Positions 47,908 through 61,200 of a stretch of DNA of 64,000 bases are shown here, piece after piece (positions within the stretch are counted from its first letter, which is position 1; every line of letters begins with the position of its first letter). Origin of the DNA: Ascidia mentula (lineage: Eukaryota > Chordata > Ascidiacea > Phlebobranchia > Ascidiidae). The notes below the pieces were generated by a model. It was given only the letters and a program-made list of their open reading frames with translations, searched no databases and had not been told where the DNA came from. The translations under genes were made by a program, and so were the position numbers. The stretch spans positions 6,337,001-6,401,000 of the forward strand of contig OX387202.1 in assembly GCA_947561715.1 (NCBI GenBank), in the 5' to 3' direction.

Positions 47908-50900
47908 ATGCCACAAGCGTCTTCAAAACAAACTTGGTTGAGTGGCAACTATACCATGGACAACCAAGCACGAATTGAGCAAGAGTACAAACTTCCACTC
48001 CGACAATGGCTCATAAACAAGCTCGACCAAGAAGCTTTCAAAGATGTTGAGTGGTTGGATAAAAGTGAGGGAACTTTCAAGATTCCGTGGACGCAGAAGC
48101 ATTATCCAAACTGGCATGAGCATTTTGAAATCTTTCGGGTATGAAAATATACATGCCTTTTTTTTAATTAGTCTACCTTAATTTGCAAGAAAATTTTTAA
48201 AAAATTCCCAGTATAGTCATCAATCGAGTTAAAAATCTTTAGTTTTGTGTCATTATATAGACTGGCATGTACCTAAAAACCTAATGAAACCTATTCAAAA
48301 AGAATCAATTGAATTCATTTGTAAACATCACATTACCATTGCTAGGCTTGGGCAAAACACAAGGACAAATATGATGAAAATAATCCACCCGATGAGAAAA
48401 AGCTTAAGGGCAACTTTCGGTGTGCATTGCACAAGTCTGTGGACTTTGACGAAATTAGCAGCTCAAATGCTATGGGTCAACAAACAGGCAATTACAAGAT
48501 TTATCGAGTGCTTCGACGTGAAGAAGTTAAAGGTAATTTATGACTTTTTTTGCATACACCGTCACTTCTATAGGGTGCACTGATTTATTATTTCGGAAAG
48601 TTTTGAATTCATTACAATTGATTGAAAGCAATGAAATATTTACAATATTGGAAACATGCTTAATGAGACATATAACAATGTTGGTTTGAAAATGACATGC
48701 CATGCAGCGATGCAGCTGTCTAACAATGCAAAATCAACTTTAACATAGTTTATGTGATATACATCTGTCTTGGCATACAACACTCCTCAAAAGTCAAACA
48801 ATTTCGACCGTGTTGATATTTTTGTAATATTGTATGGCTGTAACTGTGTGTGGCACTGGACCTAAGAGTACAAATCAAATATGGGATACATAATTGTTTT
48901 ATTTGTGCACCCCTGTCCTATATTAACAATCAGTGCTTTTGAGAAAAACATGTATCATGCTAACATGATCACCGACTTCACAGGCTGATTCCTGTAGTCA
49001 CTTTTGACATTTTCTATATCATGCCAATACGTTCATATAAAAGAACAATAAAAGTAACAAAGCAAAAATTAAAACATAAACCTAGTGAAACAACTTGGTT
49101 AGTATCCGTGTTAGTTGTAAACATAGACAATTGTGTTCATCTTATTTGCTTTTAAACAGAAAAAAACAGACAAAAGAAAATCAGCATCAATCAAAGCCAC
49201 AAACATGATTCTAAATTGCTGCAAAAAACACCAACATCTGTGTACCCTGATATAAAAATGTCTCCAGGTAATGTATAACATTTTCTTATCGGTTCATATA
49301 ATTTCCATGCTGCTAATACCTGTGATGTATGTTTGTGCAGTTAAGTGTGTACACAGTTTTCTGTCCTTCGACATTATGAAATCACAATAGTTACCCAATG
49401 TTTGTCAAATACTGCGCCCTAAGAATGCACACACCAAATAACGATATATTTTGATAGCCTTTACTTTGTGTGTACATTGATCTTCAAAAACCTGTCAATT
49501 GTGAACTCTTGCAGAACTAAATGCCTTTTATCTTGTATGTAGGTCATGTGAGCCAAGATATGGTTGCAGGTATTCCAGCTCATGTTTCAATGCAGCAGGT
49601 ATTGTGTTACATTCCATGTGTATTTTTGTGTCATAAATTGGTTTATGTACACAGATTGTGTTTACCGTAACCTAATATATTTCACCTTGTCACGTCAAAG
49701 GGTAAATTAGTGTTGTGTTACCCTGTTCCATTCCCTTGTAAAAGCATTTTCCTTGGTGGAAAAAGATTAGATAATTATAAAAGCTGTTATTGATGGTTGT
49801 GGGGCATTGATTTTCCCATGTAATCTTAATGGAAATAACAATAACAATATTAACGAACAAAAGCAACTTAGGGTGCATTGTTCAACATAAATGACTTTGC
49901 AAGAGGAAATATCTACCTCCATTCAACTATATCATCGTTTCCTATTCGTCACAGGCGTACGGACAACATCCAGCGTCTGGCCCAACAAACCCAGCCAATG
50001 CCATAGAAACGAACCAGGGTTATGGAGAGCTTGCTGTATTTCAGCCCTCAGCCTTTTCAACCGCACAGGGAATGCAGCCCATGAATGAGGCCGGTTTCGT
50101 GCAACGAAGCCTTGACGAATTAACACCACTGAAACCTGCTAGTGACGATTTTAATTTTGCATTGCCGGCATCCAGTGACGTTTCTATTACAAACTTGAGC
50201 CAAAATGATCTTCTGGCGTGCAGTCCTGGCAACTGTAAGTTAAAAGTTTAGCTGTGAATTAGGTTTTTATGATCAGTATACTTAATATTGGGTGCGTTCT
50301 TAACGTCGTAGGAAATTGCAAGGCACCTTGTTTTGACTATTTAAGTTAATGACTGATAATCCCCACCATTTATGCACATGCAACGTCCACGAAAAATGGT
50401 TTCAGTCCATTTTGGCCAAAACCAGGATTGAAAACCATTCAGACTATGCAGTGCTACTTGCTGCCAGGCAGAGTAATTAATAGGAATTGTTTTTTTGGCA
50501 CTAAAATTACGAAATTGTTTATTGTAACCAACGTTTCGTCCACCATCCGGCGAGACTTGTCGCAACGATAATGCATTAAGCGCATAAACAATAAAAAAGA
50601 CAAGCTGTTAAAAATCGCTGGAAAGTAGACGCAAACGGTCACGTGACGATGCAAGCAGTGCCATTGCTATCGAATCCCTTTTTCTTGTGTTTTTCTGACG
50701 TTGGTGTTTTATGCGTTTAATGCATTATCGTTGCGACATAATCCTGAGGAAATCTCGCCGGATGGAACGTTGGTTACAATAAACAATTTCGTAACTTAAG
50801 TGCCAAAAGAACAATTCCATTTAGACTATATTGTTCGTCCCAACAAGCAATTTTGCGACTTATTTTGGTAAAAAAATCTCTAACAACTAAAGGTTTTCTA

Positions 50901-52003
50901 GACTCGTTTACATTAGGGCTCCACATGTGACTTTATTGCAGCATTCCGTTGATGGACGTTAAACTTGGTATTTTGAAACCAAATTTTTGTCAACGTATTT
51001 TCATATAAGTTGTTGTTCAGCTTCGAATTCGTATGACGGCTCTCCAATGTCAATTGGCGCTGAACAAACTTGCAGCAGTCAGGAATCCGCTACTTTGCCA
51101 CAAGCTTACGATTTCATCCTTCGCTCAAATAACATCGAACGTAAGAGTTTTTATACTAACAAACGTGACTGTTTTTAATGTCACGGGTTCAAGCAACTTA
51201 TTTTGACAGTTTTGATCTGAAAATAATACGTCATAATAATTTTGTAAGTTATAATTTATTATATCTTTGTTATTAGTCGAGTCGGCCTGGAGTAATATGG
51301 TAAAAAAGTCGGCCTGGAGTAATATGGTAAAAAAATTACTCACAACATAAGTCTAACCAATCTATGACTTATTACAGACAAGGAATTGTTTACTTTCGAA
51401 ATTGAAATTAAGTACGACAACACGACGGTCGACTACAAATCCTTCGACTGTTCCAATGGCTTGCGCATATTTTACGGCGACGAAAATTTACAAAAGGCCA
51501 TCGTAGAACTTTTCGGTCGTTCTATACCAGCTGAGGGCTTCGAATACCCTTCGTACACCATGCCCAAGTGTGGCAACGGCCATACTACTGTGTCGGAAAT
51601 TCTCCAGCGTACTGACCAAGGGTTTGCATTCAAATGCGACGAAGGTGGAAACTTGTGGGTCACACGTCTCTCTCAGAGCGTCTTATTTTACTTTGATCTG
51701 GAAGTATCTCCAACGGCACCCATTAAACTGGAACGATACAAACCTGTCAAGCTCTTCTCGTTCCAGGATGCAATGAAGAAGGCTTTGCACCAACGTCACG
51801 TCAACGGTCGGAAACCAAACCAGGAATATCGCCTGTACGTTGGTTCGAAACCCCGCGGGCCCAGCAAACAAACAGCGGTGATACTTAACATAACACCTGT
51901 GGCAGCCAGCAAGGTGATTGAGAGCGTGTTTGGTCCTGACCCTACTTCCTTATTTGCCTTCAGCGCTCAAAATTCGCTGGACAATCTCCTGCGCATGTTA
52001 TAA
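47908..52003 (+). CDS. Interferon regulatory factor (535 aa, 7 coding exons)
   Basis: Coding exons: 47908-48138, 48346-48532, 49160-49267, 49543-49598, 49955-50234, 51021-51140 and 51378-52003. They total 1608 nt with consistent phases and GT-AG borders. The N-terminal winged-helix domain (about 28-138) has the five family tryptophans at 34, 49, 61, 69 and 79; the first three spacings (15, 12, 8) are those of vertebrate IRFs. GNFRCAL and YKIYRVL follow. Residues about 140-325 are a low-similarity linker. The last exon encodes an IRF-association (IAD, SMAD/FHA-like) domain, starting ELFTFEIEIKYD with RIFYGDE and ending NLLRML. IRFs bind GAAA-type sites in the nucleus and act in innate immunity and development. 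The start ATG sits 4 bp after an acceptor, implying a 5' UTR exon. The orthology group within the IRFs is not decided. Confidence 0.93.
50483..50818. mobile_element. 336-bp inverted-repeat element in IRF intron 5
   Basis: Arms 50483-50588 and 50708-50818 are inverted copies, starting GGAATTGTTTTTTTGGCACT and ending ACAATTCC. They include CCAACGTTTCGTCC, a GACGTTTCG-like motif, and CATTATCGTTGCGAC. No coding capacity and no clear target duplication by eye. Probably a MITE. It lies well away from both splice sites. Confidence 0.8.
51281..51334. repeat. Two exact 27-bp tandem copies in IRF intron 6
   Basis: GTCGGCCTGGAGTAATATGG plus TAAAAAA occurs twice back to back, ending 43 bp before the acceptor of the last exon. 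A recent slippage or duplication; a possible length polymorphism. Confidence 0.85.
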
Positions 52004-53159
52004 CACGTTCAAAATTGACTGTTTTTAGCCATTTTCTGTTCAAACTTCTTTGAATTGGCTGATTGGGACACGAAAAAATACCATATTGTTAAACTAAGCA
52101 AATATACTGTTAGAATGATGCCAGTGACCTTCTGTAAATTTAATTCTTTTTGCATTGTCAGTCCACATGTTCCAGTGAAATTGTGATATTTTTTGTGAAT
52201 AATTGCTTGGTGGTTGCGATTCGAAGTACTTTTCTTTGGTATATTTGTAAAAGTATTCAACGCTTAAACTACTAGCCCTTGAGTCACAGAAACCCGTACA
52301 TAGGAACATTTTTTTAACATTATTTCTTGACGTTTAAACAAAGTTCTGCTCTGTTTGCTAATTAGACATATTTATTTTTTCCGTAACGCGTGTTTCTGAA
52401 AAATCAAACTTTACTTTGTAAACCTAATCCCCCCCCCCCCCATTTTATGCGTCAGAAATAATTGCCTTGTTTTAAAGCCGAGTTATTGAACGGATTTCTT
52501 TCCTCGCGTTATTTTAACAATTTCTAAACGATTTGACAGTTCCCTGTACAAAGTTTCCGTCCAAGACGGCTATGTTTATTTTTTCTTCAACGTTGCATGA
52601 TAATGTTTAGTACAGCACGTCGGCATACTTTGACCCATTGTACCAGTTGAGTTTGTATGGGCACTTACAATAATTCTTGGTACACATTAAGATATAGAGT
52701 GGACAATAATACATTATTTCCAAGTACAACTGATTCCAGTTTTCCATTTGAGTGAGAATAATTGTTGTAGTTTTCATTTTCGCCAACTTCCTGTTCAATT
52801 TTGATTCGCCTTGTAAGTTGTAGATTAAAAATCAATTGTGTGAAGGAAAATTCTTTCTATTATTCTGTTGTGACATTATTGGGTTTCCAAGCTCACACAG
52901 GCATCAGAAAGGAAGTGTGAGTTACGTTGAACTGCATTAAAAACATCGAAAATATAGATTTCGTTTAAGTTGTGTAATGCGCATATTTACAAAAAAACTT
53001 TACTCCTTATCGTTACAACAAAACAATTTTAATCACTTGCAGTCTCAGACAATTGCCAGCCAACCGAAAGATCTAATTGGTTTTCTGTATGTAACTACAT
53101 CACTAGCCATCAAAAGCCTATAACGGGTCAAAACCTTGGTTTCGCCAGTATAAAGAGAT

Positions 53160-53375
53160 GATGTCGCAATCGGGCTTGGTTGCGAAATGCCGTTACAACA
53201 ACACCGACTTCGACTTCAAAAAATGGCGGACTTTGGTGTTGAAGGAGCTGTCTCTTGGTATAGGGGATTCCCCAGGTGGCGGATACCGCATGTTAGAAAC
53301 TCTCGGTGACTAAAAGCGGCCCAGCGCCAACAGGTGACGAAATTCTATCGCCACCTCTTCGACACACATGCGTTA
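53160..53375. repeat. Dispersed repeat, copy 1
   Basis: This shares an ordered set of motifs with 54085-54310: AAAAAATGGCGGA, then GGAGCT, then a CTATAGGG-like block followed by TTCCCC, then AGGTGACGAAA near the end. By eye the two are about 60-65 percent alike. A shorter related piece (TTGGTATTGGGGAATC) lies at about 47440-47480. Includes GGGGATTCCCC at 53263-53273. Family unknown; a diverged SINE or MITE is possible. Confidence 0.5.
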
Positions 53376-54084
53376 CTTTCACACAAAACTGTGTTAATAT
53401 GACAAGGAATTGTCATTTGAAGTCTGAAAGCAATGTGTGTACATTTTACTTTACCTTTAAGAATAATTGATACGTAACACACAAACTATCCTCCCATTTT
53501 CTTGTGGTTTGGTAATTTGTGAGTCTAATGTTGAAAAACCCCTTTATTTTCGTGGTGTTTCTCAAATTAGCGAAGCATTTACAAGTTTGTGCAAGTGTAA
53601 AAATCTGAGGAATCTGGGTTATTCTGCAATGAACACAGAAAGTCAATTGTGACTATTTCTTATTCTGGTTTTGCTTACTTGTCTTTTATTCTTATTTGTC
53701 CTTTTCCTAACAACCGTAACATGACATTCCATGCGGATTGACTCAAAACAAGCACACATGCATCTGCAGTGGGAAAAGTTTCCTCTTCCACCAAAAACAA
53801 TTGTAAATCCAGGCCAATATTCGCGTCTCTATATTGGCCGATCTGAACTAAATTACGGCTTAAGCAGACTCAATTAAGGCGTTTAAAATAAAAAAAATAA
53901 AATATCTCTAATATTCGCCAGGGTGTTCGGCCATTGATTAGAAATTTGGTGAAACTGTGACCAACAATGCTGTTTCGACTTCATGAAAATATTTGAAACA
54001 CTTTAAGAATCACAATAAGAAATGTCATGAAAACTATTCCAAAAATTAGGAATAGAGCTAATTGGTATCGTCCACATGGTAAGC

Positions 54085-54310
54085 TGGTGCCGAAATCGTG
54101 GAAAATTTTGCAAAACATTCCAGCCACCTGTATAGAGGGCGCTATGATTCCAGCGCAATGAAAAAATGGCGGAAGTCGTTGAGGAGCTAACTCTCTCTAT
54201 AGGGTTTTCCCCTAGTGGGCCGGGTACCTCGGGGGAGAAACCTCCCAATCATGTTTGCTGCGCAGCGTCACCAAGTGACGAAAGTTGATCAACCTCTTGC
54301 GTAAACATTT
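54085..54310. repeat. Dispersed repeat, copy 2
   Basis: The second member of the family at 53160-53375, in the same orientation about 920 bp downstream. It has AAAAAATGGCGGAAG, GAGGAGCTAA, TATAGGGTTTTCCCC and CCAAGTGACGAAAG in the same order. Non-coding. Confidence 0.5.
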
Positions 54311-54698
54311 GTATATAAACACTGGAAAAATACAACCGAAATTTTCTCACAACGATTAATAATATAGAAAACTTCCTTTAAACTTAGAAATAAATTAATT
54401 GGTTTGAAGTCTTTGAGGTTTAGTTCTGAAACATTTAACGACGACAATGAGGCATAACTGCTTGTATGTTTTGTCGCTAGTATTTGAAAGCCGTTAGTGG
54501 GAGCTGTTGAAACAGCGCCTGTTCGACTTACATCAGTCGATTGGCGATTTATATCAATAAACTGAATTGACGTGAATTGGCAACATCGGTCAAGACGCCC
54601 TAAAAATAAAATACAAGTTAATTAAAAGACGAAATATCTGCAACGTTGTCCTAATTTTTACGCCATGGTTTGAAATTTAGTGGGATACCAGCACTAAC

Positions 54699-54739
54699 AA
54701 CCACTATCAACCACTATTAACCACTATCAACCACTATCC
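54699..54739. repeat. 10-bp minisatellite, about four copies
   Basis: CCACTATCAA repeated about four times with one TTAA variant. Too short and regular to be coding. Confidence 0.85.
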
Positions 54740-57700
54740 TATTCTACGTTTTCTTTCAACAAGATACCAAACCCACTTTTGAAATTGAATACGACGAACT
54801 GTTATTTACGTTTATAATTATAAATATTGAGCATTACATATTTCCTTGCTGCAACTGGTGTTCTATAACATATATATGCTTATCAAGATCCACGGTGAGT
54901 AACTTGCAGAAAATGTACAGTACGATTATGGAGGATGTCTCTAAATGCAAAATTAACCGAGAAAACTTACAATAACAAATGTATTTGAGCAGCAATGCAA
55001 AGCGTAGGATGTGACGTAATGTATACAGCGAGACAAGGTGTAATTCAAAAGTAAAATCTAAACAAATGCGGTTATCATTGCAGCGCGATTGAATCCAGTG
55101 GATACCGCAATTAAATCTTTTAAATCAAGTGAAACATTGCATTTCAATTAAACATGCAGTTGCAGTCAGTTATTCAAAAAAGCTGCCCAGCGAAGCAACT
55201 ACGAACCACGACAATATTGTAATTATGATGTTAATTTTTGCTGCACTGTAAACCCGCGCCCTGTTTCTCGAACCTTGTAGTCAGGCATTGACACAACGTC
55301 ACAGCAAGCAAACGCATTACGCAATAAAAAGATGCCAAATGCCCTCATTCAATATTCGATCAAAGACGTCATTAATTTTCATAATATTCGTAAAAAACAA
55401 TAATGGTTTGCATTTTCGCTGTCGACAAATTTCCATTGTTGTTTTCTTGTTCGTTTGTTAATTTCGCTGGTGTTTTGTCTTATTTTTGTGCATAAATTAT
55501 ACAAATATCTACGATTTCCAGCAGTGGCTTTGCCAAATTTCAATTCCACCATACGATTTGTTGTCAATATTCGAATAATTGTGGATATCGAATATTCCGA
55601 TTCGATCCGACATTCCTAAACAACATAAACTGCGCAAGCAAACACTTTGTTACGTCATAATTGTCCCAATCACAAAAGCGAGGTGCGCGAGAACACGTGG
55701 TCATACACAACCAACCTTCTCTGTAACAATTTTATTGAAAATCAAGAGAAATAAATTGTGATATTATCAGATAAAAATTTCAACAGCAAATGCAAATTTC
55801 GTGGAAAATGGTGAAAAGGATTTGGTCAAACGTTATTTAATCCGCATCATTCAATTCCTCGCAAACAAAGTGGGTTCATGTCTGATTGTTCAGAAGGCGG
55901 CATTTATTTTTAGAGCGACTCGCCTTAATTGTGTGAAAATATTTTGTCAGATTCAATTGTAATCGGCGATAAATGGGCCCCGACCGTGATATTGTTCTCG
56001 GCGCGATAACCGTAATTAAACTCCATTCATGAAAGGCGAGCCACGGCGCAAGTTGTTCCTCACCTGTTAATTCCCCTAAGTTCCGCCATTAAGCGGGCGT
56101 GTAAGCAGTCATTTGAAGCGGGTTAGTGTGACGTTTATTAGCTCACAACTCGGTCACGGAGCGGTCAACGCCAAACCACGGGATGTAATACGTAAGGGTG
56201 CGGGTGTTGGCGCTTCAAAACCAATCTCTGCCACCTGCGGATATTACAGCGACCGTTCAGGAGCATCTCGATTGATGGTCTTTAGCTTGACAATGAGCAA
56301 CCTTGCCATACTATACGCATCCAGCCGTTACGCGGGCCAAGGGAAATAAATACTTTGTGTTATTCCTACAAACTTGAACACTGATTTTGCCCGCTGATTG
56401 ATGTTAACAGTGCCCTGTTCAAACTTCAATGATGATGGAGAAGGTCGAAAATTAAGAAGCATTTAAAGTAATATCTTTTGGAGAAATCTAACAAACGTTT
56501 TGAAGAAAATGTTTAAATCTACGTTTGCTACCGCACACTTTAGCCGCACCGGCTTCTTCTATAGTGAATTATCTCTTTAGCAAGGCCCATCAATGCATGT
56601 AGTTCGTATGTTTCAACCGATAACACCAGTTTTTAGGTGTTGGGCGTGTCCTGTATAGCTGCGCAGAATAAGAATCTATTTGCCTCTTTCGGAAGTGCTT
56701 GACACCTAATGGTATACGAATGGCGGCCACAAATTACATGCCGTCCTTTAGTCACGTGGTCGCTTTGAATACGAGGCAGCTTCCCAGTGCGGGGATGGCG
56801 ACCGAAGTCGAGAACGCATTGACTGACAACGTCTGTGTAAAAGTGAAATTGAAACAGCAATTATGGTCGTTTAATTACTTTTCCTATAAATAGCCAATGC
56901 AAATATGTCTGCAGGTAATATTACGAGACGGAAATTGCGATTGTGTCGTAAGGATATCAGAATATGGTTCTTGTACTTCAAGTGGCATCGGGCCTAATAA
57001 AACCCAAATCAAAATGTTTTATCGTTGTAGAATGAAATGTATGAAGAAATAAAGAAAAGAAGTGTAAACCTTTTATGGTTTCGACACAATTTACCAAAGC
57101 AACGCACGATAAGATCAATAGTTTCGTTTCCTGTGAAACAATGGTCTGATATTTTTCCTTTTCGATCGGGAAATTCTTGTAGCCTTTCAGTTTAATTTGG
57201 GTGAATGTTTGCTGATGACAACCATTGTTGCCATTGGGTTTAGCCGCCCAAGCTGTATTTAAATCAAGCCTTTGTTGCGCGGGTATTGATGAATAAACTG
57301 ATGTAATCACTAGACGTCTCACAATTTCTTTCAGAATGGTCTTTCTTTCAGATGCGTTCGAGAAAAAGTTCGTAGTTTTGCAGCTGATGTGTGAACGAAA
57401 TGATCTGTGCATAAGATGTAGACGCATACATAGTCACACTGACATTTTTTCAATTTGTATTTTGGTCGAATACATCGAGTACATAAGAGGTTTAACCTAC
57501 AAGCGAAAATATAATGGTTAAAAACTATAATGTGACGGTTGAATTGATGCGAAAAGACACTTCATGTAGTTTTGCTGAAGAAATCGTACATTTACATACA
57601 AACGAGCACGAGGAATTTTTTTGAACGAAATCGATTTTCGCTTGCTCGCAAACAAAAGAACCGAACGCCAGACGACAATTCGTTTCAGTCTTCGAGACCA

Positions 57701-58276
57701 GCTTATGTGCATACAGTGTAAATATGACGCAAAAAATTCACCGTTTTTTGAGAGTCTGGCGCAAAAGCCATGTTGACAAATGAAACATAATATCACACTT
57801 GAGTAATTTAAAGCGTCATGTCCAATCGTTACGCTTTTGCATCTTTTGAATAATATGGTGAGGTTCGCTTATTTTAAGTTTAGACTTGAATTTCCTTCGA
57901 AAACCACATACGAAAAATAAATTAACAACATATATATATTGCACTTGTAACTGTTTCGGCATAATAGACGCAACAATAACATATCATATCTCTTACACAA
58001 ATGATTAGCAGAAGCAAGTTGAAAATAAATATATAAGAGGACGCAAAATTTCGAGTTGGTTAACAAAATGGTGCGGACGACAGATCGTTTTACGATACAG
58101 GTCATGCAATATAAGTAGAACGCACGCAAATGCTTCACCAAAATTTTGAAAATAATAAACTAAAAACAAATACGACTAACGCAGCAATCAGGACACTAAC
58201 AAATGAAAAAAAAATATTGAACTTCTAAATAGTTTAAAGCCATGATGTGGCAGTGGTAGCATCAGCAACAAGTGTA

Positions 58277-61200
58277 CTACAAGTTTGCAGAATGTAAGTT
58301 TAAGATCGAGTTGGTCGTGCAACTGCAACCCATAGTAACAAACTGTTTCTCTACTTTAAAACTGGTCCCATTTCGTACACCAACCACAACCTGAGATTTG
58401 ACCTCGACGCTCTGGTAATGCTCCCTTTTCTTCGGTACATCACCATCGTAGTTGACGCACCATACGCACAGACAACAAGCTTCTCTAAAACGCCTCGGGA
58501 AGCGATTTTGGTCCACGTTTGTCCTGCACACAAAATAAAACAATTATTTTCAAAAGAGCAAATGTATTCAGAATAAAAAAGCGAATGTTTTCAGCGTTTT
58601 TTTTCTCATTTTGACAAACATCATGGGGATTGTGGGTTAAATATGTCAGATTACTGAACTAATGTAAAGAATTAAGCTCAAGACAATATACAATGATGAT
58701 CACTTTTTTCCTAACCGTTTAAAAATATCTGTTTTTTTTTTGATGTTTGTAGTATAAAGAATTGACACCGATGGTGCGACATTCATACTTAGTTTCAATT
58801 CGACAAACATCGACACCAAGCAATGATAATTATTGCCCAAAACTATTGACTTACACAAACTTCCACGGTGTTGTGCTCAATTGCCATAATTTTGCATCGG
58901 GGTTGTATTTGGGCGTGATTCCACTCTGATATGGGCATTCGTTCCCGTCAGTAATACATTCTTCCTAAGATGACGTAAGGGTTATGATTGACAAACAGTT
59001 ACATTATGTAATATTTGACTTACTGATTCCTCATCGCTGTCCTGAGCAGAAGTCGTCCATTGAATTTCCTCCTCATCATAAATCCACTTATCACGAACTT
59101 CCCGTTGTATTCTGTAAAAAGAAAACTTACGTTTTAATTGAATTGTTTTGAAGCAGCACCCAACCCCTAATCTAATTGATTTGAAGTAAGTTATAATAAA
59201 GCTCAAAGCAACCCAGCAGCTTGTGGTGTGTGCAATTTAGTGCAAGCGTGGAAAGTGGTGGTAATTTTGGCGACCAGAATGCGGCGTACTCCTTCGCAAG
59301 ATACGAATTAAATATGAGCGTAATTGCAGGCCGCCGGCAGAAGCGACACATCGGCAAGTGTAATTGATGTTGCGTTTTAAGCGTGAGTTCAGTGTCGGAA
59401 TGACAAGCAATTTTTTGTGTCTGCTGACTATTGCACATTGGCAAAATGGCGGCATATCTTCACGGTAATGAGTTTATCGAACAAATCCTGTACGGTTTGC
59501 TCGAATGATTTGGAAATGCGCGTATTTCGTTTCAGTATCGTTAAGTTTTGGAGGTTTGTCTGCAAAGATATAATCCGCCAGCGGAGATTAATGATGTCGT
59601 GAATTTGTACGCAAATTTTCATTCTGTGAAGGTTTTACCGCAAACGCACTTCGCAACTTTTTAAGCCCCGAGCTTTTCTTTAGACACACTTCCACGTAAA
59701 CTTGTGAATCACAAATATTTCCATGTAAAGATTTGGGAACAAACGCCTTCGACAACAAAGTTTACCGCGGCCGTTTAACAAGTAAAAGGCTGAAAGTATT
59801 TAGTGTATATTTTATACATCTATATGTTGCCCATCTAAGAGCTGTCAGGCTTGACACTTAGTGGGTGACGTTTTGAAAGTGATACCACATATGGTCACAG
59901 TGTCATTATTTCCGAAAGAGCAGTTTTGCATAACTTTCCACGCGAACCAATTTAGCTTAAAACCTGTTCCAAGCATTTATGTCTTAGAAATTCCCTTTCA
60001 AATGTCAAACTTGTTTTTCTGTCTAGATATAAGTGTAGCTTATCAAAGTTCGATTCGACATTAGATTAAAACCGGCAATGGCCATGGAATAGACGCAAGT
60101 TTTTGCTGACAATATGATTGGAATATATCAGAAGGGAATGAAACTAAGCGGAAAGAAGCTTTATTGGTAAGTTGTTTCATTTTACCATGGATTAACAACT
60201 ATTAAGCGTATGTCATGGTCGTATTTGCTATAAGTAAATAAATAATCAAACTCGAACAATCAAATAAATCATTTTCGAACAACTGAATTATGTTTTACAA
60301 ATTAAAAAAATTGAAATGTCCTCTCTACAAAGATCTAACAGTAAAAAAACTTATGTACAACTTCAGCAAAATTAAAAAACGTCAGCACAATTGTACACAG
60401 AAAGAGCTTTAGTCGAATATAATGTTGAACAAATTTTCTAATTTAAAAATATAATAATAATAGATAAGAGCTAAAAAATTATAAAAATAAAATATTAAAT
60501 GTGTATTCTGTATTTACATTCACCTACCCAACTTCTTACAATGTAAACGCTTGTTCAACAGTAAGTATTTTTACAGCTAATCCATGATTAGATTGGATAA
60601 ATTATGCAAGTATATAAATGGTATATATAGCTGTAATATCGAATCTACAGAGGGATATTGCACTACAAGTTTTAAAATTGTATTCCCCAAAAAATTGTTA
60701 GGTTTCTTTGCCTAATTATCAGAAAACGAACAAAATGGCTGCCAACGAACGGACACAAATCAATAATCTATTTTTGTATTGTCAACTAGGCCTTCTTATT
60801 TTGCGGTATTTGAATTTAAACTGTTTTAATTCCACTAGAATAGCTTGCATTGTCAAATGGTAAATTATTAAAAAGTTGGAGTTTAGTTAAACTGTTTGCT
60901 ACCGATACCGAATATAAAACAGCCAACAAGTACAAATATAATCATTTAAGTATTTTAAACGTACACCATGGCATGCATTTGCTTTTTGATCGTTCTTGCA
61001 TTTTAAATGTACCAGTTAATTTATTGTGCTCATAGGTACATAAGTGATTAAGTTTTTTTTTGGTTGGTCGCATTTCTAAATCAAAACAATTTACATTCTT
61101 AACTGCAACGTAAACCAGCAAACTACAAAAAGATTTTGTATCTTACAATTGTCACTTACTCTTCAGGAAATTCGTTGCCTCCAGTTGATGCAGTTGTGTG

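Larger units (their letters stand above)
52004..58276. other. Intergenic stretch between convergent IRF and IL-17 genes
   Basis: 6.3 kb with the IRF 3' UTR at one end and the IL-17 3' UTR at the other. Visible features are a run of 13 C (52429-52441), an ATTAAA near 52824 that could serve IRF, two related repeats (53.16-53.37 and 54.08-54.31 kb) and a small minisatellite at 54.7 kb. A block at about 55.96-56.35 kb has a base composition unlike its surroundings (ATGGGCCCCGACC, CACCTGTTAATTCCCC) and could be an enhancer. The longest open frame (56978-57427, minus) has no family motif. Confidence 0.5.

Noticed and set aside
48245-48583. 112-codon plus-strand frame in the IRF gene
   Set aside because: It overlaps the second IRF exon in the wrong frame. 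The IRF frame (AWAKHKDKYDEN, GNFRCAL) starts at the acceptor before 48346.
56978-57427. 149-codon minus-strand frame between IRF and IL-17
   Set aside because: No recognisable domain, unusual composition for a protein and no supporting exon signals. Long open frames occur by chance in 6 kb of AT-rich DNA only rarely, so it deserves an RNA-seq look, but I cannot support it as a gene.
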